From NCBI RefSeq assembly GCF_000003815.2, contig NC_049990.1, forward strand, positions 12,482,715-12,546,714: a stretch of DNA of 64,000 bases. The letters run 5' to 3'. Below the pieces are notes generated by a model that was given only the letters and a program-made list of their open reading frames with translations, ran no database searches and had not been told where the DNA came from. The position numbers were made by a program, and so were the translations under genes. This stretch comes from Branchiostoma floridae (Eukaryota; Chordata; Leptocardii; Amphioxiformes; Branchiostomatidae). Of the stretch, positions 25,633 through 38,045 are shown in pieces. Numbering within the stretch: position 1 is the first letter of the stretch; each line of letters opens with the position of its first letter.

Positions 25633-26842
25633 ACGGTCCCCTCATTTCCATGTTGAGAAAACCTTCTGGCCCGTGACAAGGAAGAAATTATCGACTGCAA
25701 ACTAAAGGAATTGGGTTCTGGTGGACATTTTGAGGACACATACTGTGGAAGTGTTTCCAATTAACAGAAAGCCACGAGGGCGAGATATGGCGTGGTGCGA
25801 ATACTTGGGTTCCTCTGAAGACGCGCCTAGATTATCTCGTGTGATAGCGGGAAAAGCACAAAACGTGCCGCTATATAGCTAAAATCGCCGCTAAGATTCA
25901 GTATGCGTCCACATACAACTTATATCTTTAGTCTCCGTTACATATTGACTACTCGAACTATCCGGCACGTTTATCTCAAAAAATGGACGACGTTTGGGCA
26001 TGAAAAAATTGAAATGTCGAGATGGGACCGTCCTTCTGGGTTTTTCTGGGATTAATCAATATCAGGATAGTTGGAGACGGTCTGTGGATGAAAGCCTTCC
26101 CCACCATCAATTAATAACAATTTAATTGAACACATGCGTCACAGGTGGCGATCTTCAAGGAGATAGCGCGACAAGAAGGATCTGCGGCCCTTCCTGAGAT
26201 TGATCTTCTCCCCATCTCCCCTCCTGGGGATGTCCTGGATTGGGAGTCAGCAAAACTGTCCATAGCCCGGCGGAAATATGGATGAGGACGCCATCCCTCT
26301 ATCATTTGCTACAACATCATAAATACTCATCAGCGGCGGGGGTGCTGGTTTTAGCAGATTAGCAGACAGAGCTGTTTAGAAAACAGATTGTAGTGACTTT
26401 TCGCGTCTAGTCTTCAACTACTACTACTACTAGTTTTTCTAATTAGCATCTAAGATCAGGGTGTCACTGAAACAAAACGGAGCCAAGTAGAGGGAAGATT
26501 TTTGTTACCATCCATTGAAACTTTTTTGAGTGTTGGGGCGATGCCCTACTTTACCATATTGTCATCATTAGGAAAACCGCAGACAAAGGGGGATATTCCG
26601 AAGTCTTTCATCATAGCGGTATATCCCTCTGGGTCACAATTGGAAGTAAATGAATATTCATCCATACATAATAAGCGCCTGGGTGCCCCAGAGATCTTTG
26701 ATCAGAGACATCCATGTCTAACGTTTTCCAGTCGAGCCGCAATGCCAGGAATGTCTTATAAGACCCAGATGTTTATTCATCTGATGAGTTGTGAATTCTC
26801 CTAACGTGCGGGACTGTCACTTGGGGAGGTCCCCCGGCTAAG

Positions 26843-26850
26843 CCCCGCCC
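26843..26850. promoter_or_regulatory. Candidate GC box in the shared promoter
   Basis: CCCCGCCC, an Sp1-type core, about 0.35 kb upstream of the non-coding exon donor of the right gene. Confidence 0.3.
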
Positions 26851-27149
26851 TTCACAATAAACTTTTCCGGCAGGGCTGGATCCGCCGTGCATGGGCGAAC
26901 TGGACCGCTGTAATTCCCCATCCATACGCCGCTAAACTACACACTTTTCGGGGGAATTTCGGGAAGGTAACGACGACGTTAAGGGGGCAGCTGAAGGTTT
27001 GGCAAAAACCAGCGTTTTTCTCGGCACAACCCTTTTGTCGTTTGTCTTTTCCTGGGACCATACGCTGCATGTAAATTGGTTCCATATGACGATATAGAGT
27101 CTCGACATCGGCCCTAGAACGCTGTGCAGTGCTGGAAGCATGGGGGCCA

Positions 27150-27204
27150 ACATCGTGGGCAAATCTGGGTCTTGCCGACCTAGCCCATGGAATATGAGGT
27201 TATG
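27150..27204 (+). other. 3' end of a non-coding first exon of the COL4A2-like gene
   Basis: A strong donor (ATG|GTGAGT at 27204/27205) pairs with the acceptor TTTTCTAG at 27351, just before the signal-peptide ATG. The exon's 5' end is unknown; the start given here is arbitrary. Any ATG in this exon (27187, 27202) is out of frame with the signal peptide after splicing, so the exon is taken as leader. Confidence 0.5.
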
Positions 27205-27352
27205 GTGAGTATTTATATATTTTTATGCCACGTACATCAACTTAGCAATGCGAGTATTATGAGAAGTCACTGTTTCCTCTTGTTTTTATCCAGCAACATA
27301 GCGCTGGCCGCTACTTATGATTCCGTCCAACAATTTACTTTTGTTTTCTAGG

Positions 27353-27400
27353 ATGGCCACAGGGTTTCTTCTATTGGCCCTTCTGGACGTGGCGTTAGCG
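27353..27400 (+). CDS. COL4A2: COL4A2-like exon 1: start codon and signal peptide
   Basis: 16 codons, [16 protein letters not shown], a compact signal peptide ending in a small-residue cleavage site. Preceded by an acceptor (TTTTCTAG) one base before the ATG and followed by a GTGAGT donor in phase 0. It joins over 12.9 kb to the 7S exon. Confidence 0.88.
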
Positions 27401-30400
27401 GTGAGTTTTGTGTATTTCAGGACTGTTTAATTTTGTAGAGATTATATGTGTTGTAATGTGACGATAGATGTGGGTAAGAAAGGCAGTACAGCCGGTAAGA
27501 TTCCAACATGGCGGCACGCACTTCTTGGTCCTGCTTGAAGTTTCCTTGGCGGCACAAACGGGCGTCTTAAACTTGTGGATTAAAACAATTTTTGTTGTCG
27601 GCGTGTTCCCACGACTTAGCGGGGTTCTCGAACTTTGTGCACGTAAGGGGGACGAGAGCGTTGGCGCTTGAAACGTTTTGCAGACGTGTGATATAATTTA
27701 TCAAAGTAACGGGACCTGGCGTTCGCGGAATTTTGCCAAACTTTGAAAAGAAGAGAGATTTGAGCAGAATTTAGTCTAAATGTCTTACTGCGATTATTTT
27801 GCCAACAGTTTGCGATCGTTGCATGTTCCTGAAATGCATGTAACTGCTTCAATTTTGCCACATAACACGCCTTCTGGCATTTTGCGTCTCCTAGCTTGCC
27901 CTTCAACCTTGTACAAAATAACAAACATAAATAAGTTTGACACTTCGCCTTGCTGTTTATTATATTTTATTCACGAGAGATCAGCGAGAAGGACTGGAAA
28001 TGCTTATACTTATCGTTTTATCACCTTATGTGGGGTTTTACAAACATGACCGAGGTGATGTTAGCTTGCCTGACAGATCTAAGATGTTTCACAAGACTGA
28101 TGAGAGACAATCTCCAGTGGCCTGTGGGCCGTTCCATTCTGCTGGGGGGGGGGGGGATGTCAAAAATTGTTATACCTGAAAGAGGGGTGCGGCCCTTATG
28201 AAATGTTGAATGCTCCATTTTCAAATCAGCAGGAATTAATGAACACAGATTTTTTTTAAGTTGAAGAGTTCAAAATAGGTTAAACAGGAAGTGCAAAATG
28301 ACAAAGAACAAGAATTCAAGAAATGTTCTTCAACTTCTTGTACACCCCTACAAACATTTATGTTCAATGGAATAACCAACCCTTTACTAGGGTATGCAGT
28401 TTTGAGTTCTTTGGTCATTAGGCCAACCTAACTAATTCTCTAGAAGTAAAAAGCTGTGATATTCCATGATAATTTGTTGGCAGTGCTGTTGATTATAAAG
28501 GGGAAGAATAAAGATGAAGAAGGAAAATAAAATGCGAAGATCCACCTGTGGAAATGTGTCATTTTCTTTTAGTTAGATCTACATGAATACTTGAAATCTT
28601 TTTCTCCTCTTCTTTTGTGGATTATTAGGCCTGGGACATTACCGTTCATGCAATCTGTCCACTTCCTGGATGATACCATAGAAAAGCATGAGAAGGTAAC
28701 AACTAGTAACCATATGAGAGTCAAGTAAATGTATCTGGAATATCCCTGCACATCAAGTCTGTTGAAATAAGCCCTGACAACACCAGAGTTCAAGTATCCG
28801 CAGCCATGTTGTTGGCCTGCAAACCACAGCGCATGTGTGGGAGGGCACCACTGGCTGACCCTGACAGCAGAAAAATTCAGATTGTGGTTAGTGCTGATCT
28901 AGACTTACCACAGGACAACCTCCCATTAAGGTTTCTGTGATCTTCCTGGTGGAAGATTCATATCGAAACCACATTCCAATGAGTCATTATCTACATGTGG
29001 AGAAACATGTACATGAAGTACCCAATACCCAGGCATAGATACAGTACTTTCCAAGCAGATGTGAGGGTGACAAGCATTGAGTTTTCTAATGAGTCTTTTC
29101 TTATAATACTCCCCCCCTAGGGGATGGTTAGAAAATCTAGCCAGTCAAAATCTTTTTGATTCTCCACCCTAACATCTGCTTGGACTGTTGGAGATTACAC
29201 AGAACCTTCTCAAGACAAACCACTAGTTACCGCTGGATATCAAGAGACAAGACTGTCTAGAACAGCTGTTTCTATGTGAAGTTGGTTAAATGAACAGGAT
29301 TATATAAAGAACATGGCCAATGACCCCTGAAGTTAACCTGTGATATCCTACCATTTGGTCTCTGACTCTGCTAAATTAGGGGTCAAGGTAGTTTTAAATC
29401 ATGCCAATGATTAATTTTACCACCATCACTTCTTTGACTTTGAGCCAAAAAGTTTTTGTTTCTAACATAGCTCCCTGTAAGTTGTAAGAAAATATTTTCA
29501 ACATTATAGCTTTGTTGATATTGGCCAGGCATCTAACTTGTCAGCATTTTCTGGTAAGCTTTGTTGTTATTGGCTGGATGTTGACCTACGAAGCATTTCA
29601 TTGGTTCAGAGAGATGACCCGTTTAAATGACATTCTCTGCCTGCTTTGCAGAGGAATTAAAAATGTTTTAGAATGTGGTCCATCCTTTTTGATAAAGGGA
29701 TACTTTAATTTGTTACAGTCAAGGTATTCTCAGAACTGCTGCCTCTCCCCAGTCAGACCCCAGATGTCATTGGTTACTTACATAATTTTTATCTCAGACT
29801 ATACTGTACTAATTAGAATATTTGCTGATGTTTCCCAGTTCATTAGTAGATCATAAGTAAATCTCCACAGTATTGGTACCATTTTCATTTTTTGATGAAA
29901 TTATTTACAAAGTAAAATCTACTGATTTGCGTAATGGTTGTGTTAGCCAGTGTTAAATATTTTTTAATTCTTCATTTCTTATTGGTTAATCTGCCAAGAA
30001 ATTGATCTTTTTTGCACATATTTATCATTGCTTTGTTCCTCTTCCACTTGTACCTAAGGAAAAGGTGATTATCCCACAAAGTGTTAATTCTGATCAGATT
30101 GGCCTTTGATTACACACACACACACACACACACTTTATATGGCTCCAATACACACATACAAATTTATGAGGCCTTTGAAGTTGATGACAATTCTTCCAGC
30201 GGTAAAAATATTGAACTATTGTGTAACCTGGGTTGATAAGAAAACTCTTGGTATAGCTTCTATTGTAGACTTCATTGCAGAATGGCTTATTATGTGTGTG
30301 CATGTATTTCCGATTGTACTATGTTAGTTTGCAGGCTGAACTGCTGTCAGAAACCTAAAACAATCAGTAAACTGCATTTTTTGGTATAAAACACGAGAAA

Positions 30401-33400
30401 TGCAGCAAAGAAGATTATGGTGATGGAGGTTAGTACACTCTGTATTTTGCCTCTAGGATAACCAGTGGAAGTTGTTCAACTAAGGTTTATTGGGACAGTA
30501 CACTGGTATCAACATTCTAATTGAGTAATTAGTGTGTACCTATTAGCTTTTCTCATTTGACGTTTATTGTTTGGAGGCCAGTCATTTTCCACCCTTAAAT
30601 GGTTTGAACAAAGGCTTGTGTTGATCCCATTGTTTGCTCCGAGCAAACTTATTTGGAAGGACAATGTAATCTACGGCAACCTGCCAGACACAGGTAATCT
30701 ACAAACCCACCGGCTCAGGGATCATTTTCAGTTGTCCTGTTTCCCTCAACAGAAAAATCCTACTTGTTCAGTCAAATTTGACATAAGTTATATCCAGATT
30801 TCACATACAAAGTTTAAAATGACAATTTGACTTGTTGAAGATTGAAATGACAACAGAATAAGACGTTTAGCACAAAGACTGTGTACAAATGTATTACTTC
30901 TTATGTAGCTTTCCTTGAAGTAAAATAAAACATTTCTTGATCCACTAAATTGGGACTTACACCTTTCCTTTGTATATAGCACATGCAAGTTAAGTTAAAA
31001 TTGAATTTATTTGGAAGTACCAAACCAATATAATCTAGCAGATATAAAATGTTTGATATTGCAACAACAACGTATATGTCAAAAGGCAATGAACCTACCA
31101 ACCCTTGACCTATACTTCCGCCTTTGTTCCTCTGTGTTGAAGGCTGGAATACACATTATATGATGTCATTGGTGCCAAACAATTTTTCTCATATCATAGT
31201 ACTGAAATTTTTAGCTAGTAAGGCCAGACATTTCTGTTTGACATGAGCAATAAATTGGCATCAAATAAAATACCTATTCCCCAGGGATTCTAAATAAGAT
31301 GGTCTATGAAATTATCATAATTGTTTTATTATTGACATTACATGTTGAAACATACTTTTTTATGCATTGAAAGTCTGTTGCAAGAAAAAAAAACATGTTA
31401 TTAAGTAATATCTGACAATTAAAATTTGATTTTTATTGCACATTTACCTAGATGTAGAAAAACTTGTTGATGGATATACATCAAAAGATTGTTACAGCTC
31501 TGGTGTACGGAGTATAAGTAGGTAACACAAATTTGGTAAAAGCACTTACTGGAAGAAATATGGCCAGTAAAGGAAACACCTACTTGTGAATGTTGGTTCC
31601 ACTGTGACAGAGTGACTCTCACACCACTGTGAAGTTGTCTACCCTCAACAAGAAGTTGTGCAGGCTGAAACGATCCTCGTTGAACAAGTACAACAAATTA
31701 TATCTCTACAACTGGATATAACACTGTGATTTACTTCTGGGTATTTTTAGTGACATCCATCACTCTTGTTTACCTGGATGTCTAACCAGTAACCTCCATA
31801 AACGTAATGGCAAATTAAATTATGGATAACAGTACTGAAAAATTAAATTAAGACACTTGCATTTTTATAGCATGGTGCTCTTAGAAGCCCAAGCAGATGT
31901 TTGGTGGAACAAAAGATGATTTTTTATGATGACTCAAAAAAGAAGCCCATTTACCTAGAAATATTAAGATTTGTCCCCTCATCATCTGCTTGGAAGTAAG
32001 TCTCTCTGACTACAATTGCGCCCTATATTATAAGAACATTGCAAGGTGATCCTATCAGTAGGAGTGGAGTGTGTGTAGGGGGAATCTTATTAAAGAATAT
32101 AGGGAAGCATTGTTGTCTGCAATATTAGCTTTCGACACAGCTATCTCATGTTTCTGCCCTGGCCAATGATCATGTATGTTGCTGTCCTATCTGCCCTCTG
32201 ATCCACTCTGACCCTTGACCTAGCACCTCATTTATAAGAAAGTTGACAACATATCCTTTTCTTTTCTTTTCTTGCATGTGTGTTAAGCTAAAGACAGCTG
32301 AAGGGTCATTTTTAAGACACCTAAACCTCTGTTAGTTGTGGGCAGTTTGGAACTCAAGTTGTGAGTCTTGTGACTGATTTAACACAGTACACAGGGAACT
32401 TCCATCGATGTGAACTGTCTGGAAAACTTGACATTGAAAGAGCCCACCTTCCTTATCTGTGTACAAGTCATGGCCTGATTTGGAAAGGAAAGCAAGCAAA
32501 ATGTTCTGATTAGACATTTTAGTACTTGAAGGAGTCCAACTGTGCACACCATTCAACTTCAAGATCTATCACTGACAAGAAGAATCGTAACTAGCCCTTA
32601 CCCCTACTTCTCTTACTGCTCAGTTTTTCTACCTTCTAACATTGTGTTCAAATAAGACTTGTACTTTGTTGTGTAATGTTATGTACTTGACAATGTATGA
32701 TTTTTTGCAAAACATTCTACCTGTAACTATCTGTAAAACATAACAACTTGATGTTTTCTTAGAGCCATGAAGGGTCAAAGCTGAGACATTTCTGGTGTTA
32801 CCTTGTCTCCTCTGGCTCTCGGGATGTTTGGAATACTTTCTGTCGTGTTTGGTCCAAAAAAGGTGTTTGCACGTTTCACCACAACCTGTTGAAAGGTGGT
32901 TATGTCTGTCGGACTAACCTAGACAGGAAGTGGCCCCTGCACAGCCTTGTCAGGCCTTCCGTCCATCTTGGGCAGGTAATTCCTTGTGGTAAGACGTGGG
33001 CTGTGCCAGCAGGAAGACGCCTCTTCGTGGCAGGCAGGGCAGAATTCCTGTCTAGCTCAAACCAGACTGATTTCCCAGGGATACAGTCCCACGTTCATTC
33101 AACTACCATTGCATTGTAACTGTAGGCTGTTATCGCAAAAAACAGCAAATAGATTAGCAGGTCTCTGTGCCTGCTTTTTTGTCGTGTCAAAGTATGTTGT
33201 TTCAGTGTACGGAAGTGTAGCTTGCATAACCAGAACTTTGCCGGAGTCGAAGTATTGATAGAAGAAGGGTCAGCTTCATGATGGAATGTTACAGAATGTG
33301 GACTAGAAAAGATGGTCCTTATATCCAGATGGGAACATATGTTGAGGACAGTAGGTTTAGTTTAGACTGAGGGGTAAGTGTATTGTTTGACAGCCTCTTC

Positions 33401-36400
33401 CTGTTACGACTGCCCTGGGTCAGGGTCACGGTCTACACGTAGCTACAAATCAACGTCTTACATTTAACAAGTTCAGACTATGGTAATGAATCCTAACTAA
33501 AGAAGGTAAAGAGATGCAGTGTCTTAGACAGAACACACAAACGGACGGAGACCTCCTAACCTCTGGACTGATTTGAGTGACTGTGTGGTTAGGGGTATTG
33601 ACACAGACTCTGTTGGCTGATTATACAATTGGGACATAAGTGGTGGTAAATGTTTGCTGTCAGTAAACAATGGCTTGTTGGAATCCTTTAGCCACATGCA
33701 AATATTTCGCAGCAACGGTGTAGGTATCCTAAACTTCCTCTGGAAGCTGACTGCTACTTGTGAGGATGTTTGCCTGTACATCTACCATAAATGCCACTGT
33801 GCCTCGTGGGCAGGAATGTACTGAAATATCATTCGGAAATCAACTTTTCCTTTAGTGACAAACAAGTCTTGGCCGAGGCAGATAAAAAGCTGTTAGCCTG
33901 ACTCTGGTAGCTTCCGTCTTCCTGTTAGATCAAGAAAAAAGCAAGAATCAAAGTCCTGCATTTGTCAGCACACTAACTGTTTATGTCTGGATAACGTCAA
34001 GCTCAATTATCACTAATTAAAACCCTTTCTAAGTTGAAATATGTCAGTATGTGTTTATATTACAAGATGAGAAGGTGACCACTGACCACTTATGTTGAAT
34101 GTAGTGAAAGAAGAAATATGCCATCAGATATGCATAGTATAAATCTTGTTATAACGATGTGAGTAGATGCACTTTGGACCTCACTCTGACAATTTGTTGA
34201 GTTAACTATCTCGTTGCCAAGGTAGCATTTTGGCATTGAAACTTGGACATTTTGGAAACAAATGCATACAACATGAATCTACAGTGTAACATTATAATCG
34301 TACATTTAAACAGCATTTACTTCAGTATGCACAAACTTTGTATTTGTAACAGTACAAGTCACTAGAGACTAGGCCTAGAGGCTATGGTATAAACTGACTA
34401 ACAGTATGTAGAACATCTGCTGAATCAGTCCAGGTAAGGGTTGAAGTTCAAAGACTTAGCATACTTCATCCCCCATTAGGAGGCTGAAACTTTACACCAA
34501 AGTGTAGGTATACCCATGACAGAACTGTGTCAGCGTGGAATTCAATATTACCAGGTGTGAATAAGTAGAAATGTCAGCCCAGTAAGAAAAGCATGTTAAA
34601 TTACTATTCTTATTTTTATGGTTTCCCAGTTTCTGGCAGAAATTCGCCAACAATAGATGCTGTTCTAAGGAGAAAAGCTCTTGTCTCTAAGGAGATGAGA
34701 GGTTCTAAGTCTATGATTAGCCCTAATGATCTCCCTGGTACAGATCTCCTTGTTTGGCTGGAGCATTTCTACATCTTCATTCCACAATTAGTTGTTAATA
34801 AATGTCTAAGCAAAACTGAGAGTTTTTCAGGAAACAAGCTCTCAATACACTGAGTTTTTTTTTTTCAACATTTGAGCGCTATACTTCAAGGAGAATTTTG
34901 AGAAATTGTCAGTCTGAGAGGATGGTAAATTATCCTTTTAGATGGTTCAGCATCATCCTGTCTCTGCTGCTGGGATGCAGAAATTCTAATCCAATCATGC
35001 AGAAAACCATTATTGACAAAACTACACGTCTCCTTTTGTGCTGCTCACTGGACCATGTGGATAGCATGACTTCCCTGTGGTGTCCCTATTATCCCATTCT
35101 TGTCCTGGGTTCATGCAGAGTTAATGAAAAAGGACTTAATTTGCAGTTACAGGGTCTGTACTAGACTTGTACTTAGTCCATTCATTGGGGCAGAAAGGTA
35201 CAATAGAGGTCTTCCTTTCATTCATCCATCCATCCATTCAGTGGAAGTTTGGGGTGGCACCAATCAGCAGGGTAAGGTAAACAGAAAAGAAAAAATGACA
35301 CAGACATATTTTACTTTTTGATGGTTATTTAGATAAAGACCTCCAGATATAACACAAGCCCACACGAATGTTACTTACTCGAGCTCAGAAAAAACAAGAC
35401 AAACAGTCAGTACTAAGTATGTCCCTCAAAGTTTCCAAAATCATAGTTGCCTCAGAGTCAGATGATACATAGTGCCACTTGGAGACTCTCAAATTCAGTC
35501 AAAAGATGTTTTGAGATTCCAAAGTCAAACTGCAAGACCATTCTCGTCTTTGAACATCAATACTTTCATAACTTGAGGTCAAGTACTTGGGGAATAGCAC
35601 ACATTTTTTTTCCATTTTGAAATGTTTGCCAACAAGTCAGGGTTGACGCTCTTTCCCACAATGCTGTGCCTGTAGATTATCTTGTATATTTGTGTTGCTG
35701 CTGGTATAGGTAGACAAAATGCATATGCTTCGAACACATACGAATATACTGGTAATCGTAATGATGGCTTGTGTGTTGTGACTTGTTTGATATAGGCAAT
35801 ACCAGTATGACCACTAAGCCTCCTTATTACAAAGCTCTTCAATCTCTTCTCTGGTTCAAGGATATTGATCATCATTTAGTCATCCTAAATTTTTAGTTTT
35901 TGGCACCAACTGACCAAGACAGAAAGCTCGCCCACCGCCTACACATCCTCAGTTAGCACAATGATGTCTGAAATATCAGTTCTATGTAAGACTTGAGAAC
36001 TGTATGTACAAGTTTTTAACCACATCTAATTATACTAGCATTGTGAGAGCTCCTACATTGTGGTTGGTTGACACCTGACATCTCCCATGTTTGTTTTTGC
36101 AAGACTGGGGACAACTTTTTGTGTTCTTTGTGAAGCACACTCGGAACAAAAACAACCTACAGGAGTACTATCTGGTAAAGCGGTTAAAACCTTGCAGTAT
36201 GTTGTGTTACCTTGAATGTTGTATGCCCATGTAGACCTGTATGATTCAAATCTTGAATTTGTTTGGTAACGAAATCTCTGTCCTAAGGAATGCCAGACAG
36301 ATTAGTTCGAGGTTTGTGGTTTCCTGCGAGGGCTGGGTGCTATTGGTCTACAGATACCTGTAAGACCTCCCAGAGAGCTTCCCCCCCTCCCCCACCCACA

Positions 36401-37973
36401 ACATAGACATTACTCATGTCTTAAACAAGCAAACAGGTGAAGTAGTCTCCTGCTGCCTACTCCAACCACAGAAAGCTAAACAAAGCACTGTGGCCAACAT
36501 ATTGTTGTCAAGTTCTAGACTCAGGAAATCCTGTGGTTTGACATACTATTGTTATGGAACAAAATCCCTTCATTCAAACATACTGCTCTAATATGTAACA
36601 ATAACCATCAAATTGTCATGCTGTCTCCTTCCAGTCCTTATTGAGAGGTAATTTGCATATGTATTGTATAGGTATGTTAATAATTTTGCATGTGTCTGGA
36701 CTCTAGAGCAAAGTGACAAGAGTTTCAGGGACATTGTTAACTTCCTTGGTGACAAAAAACAGACCATAGATTATTATAGTTGATCATCTTCACCCAAGGA
36801 GGTTGAAAGAGGGCCCTCTTTCAACCTCCTTGCTTCACCTAAAGAAGGCTTCAACAGTATTTTCTGATAATATATGCAAAGAAAGGCCATATTGCATAAT
36901 TTATGTTAAATGACTAATGATGCAAATCAGGTATTTTGCATAATGAGTGTTATTCTCTTTCTCGGGAACAAAGACCACATTGATTAATTAGGCGAAGGCA
37001 AATCAGATTCTGATTTGCATAATTAATATTCGACTAAATTACTAGTAAACATCACTCAAGCTGAATTACCGTTACAAGTCGCCAGGTGGGCCAAAGTCTA
37101 ATCACCGTGAGGTCTCATCAAGACCTACTGAAAGGATGAATAATAATACAATCCATCCAGGCATTCTTGAGTTATGCTGGTCTTCTGCATCCCCAGTTAC
37201 GTACAAACAACTGAACACATATCCTTCTTGGCGAAGGTAAAAATGCCAGATGAAATAGCGGATGAACACATGTGCAGTTAGACACTGCCTCTCCCCAATT
37301 GGCTTTATTTTGAATTTTGATTGACAGCCAAGATCAGTATATTGGCTCGGATTTGATGAGAAACACAGAAAACTGTGTCTGTTACAGTACGATTTTAAGC
37401 AGGAAGAACATGCTTGCCAAGTGTAGACCCTGGGTAGCCTTCGTTTTGCCCCCTGCTGAAAGGTGCTGCCTGTGTCTATTTCCATTTTGGCACTTCCTCG
37501 CACACTAATAACATACATTCTGTCGAAATATTGCTTGAGCCAAGAAAACTATTCTTGGCCCCAGGTGACCATCTAATCAGAATTGCCTAACTAGTAAGCC
37601 TACCATACGGGGAAACACATCACTCAGTACTATACTTGGGTAGGGACCCAGTCACATTCATAATACAATAGGTTAACAACAGCAAATTAAGGGCATTCTA
37701 ATCTAAGGCGAGGCGTGGATGTGTCGTACAAATGTCAGCTGTCATGTGTGGGAAAAGGCTGATGTAGATGTTTATCGACAATTGGTTCTGACATAGCCTC
37801 ATTGAGAGTCCCTTTGAATGATGAATGTAAACATGCCTTCACTCTAACTGCTGCTGTTAGGAAGGGTTTTGATGACAAAGAAGTTAAAATCATTGAAATA
37901 GAATTGTAGTAATGAGGGATTGTGTAGCAATTTCATAAATGCTCAGTGTCTTAAATTGATGAAAGATGAGCAG

Positions 37974-38045
<72 letters not shown>

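Larger units (their letters stand above)
24934..27204. promoter_or_regulatory. Bidirectional COL4A1/COL4A2 promoter region with both 5' leaders
   Basis: Lies between the divergent start codons. It is more CpG-rich than the flanking introns. Visible candidates: a GC box CCCCGCCC (26843-26850), a polypyrimidine CTC-like tract (about 26204-26224), a TATAAAAA on the minus strand (25625-25632) that could serve the left gene, and two ATTGG (inverted CCAAT) pentamers near 25515 and 25535. Vertebrate COL4A1/COL4A2 share a compact promoter with GC, CCAAT and CTC boxes; the analogy is inference and no start site can be fixed by eye. Open frames here (such as 25070-25474) carry no recognisable domain. 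Confidence 0.7.

Noticed and set aside
27187-27204. Upstream ATG in the leader exon of the right gene as the true start
   Set aside because: After splicing it reads a frame without a signal peptide and out of phase with the 7S exon.
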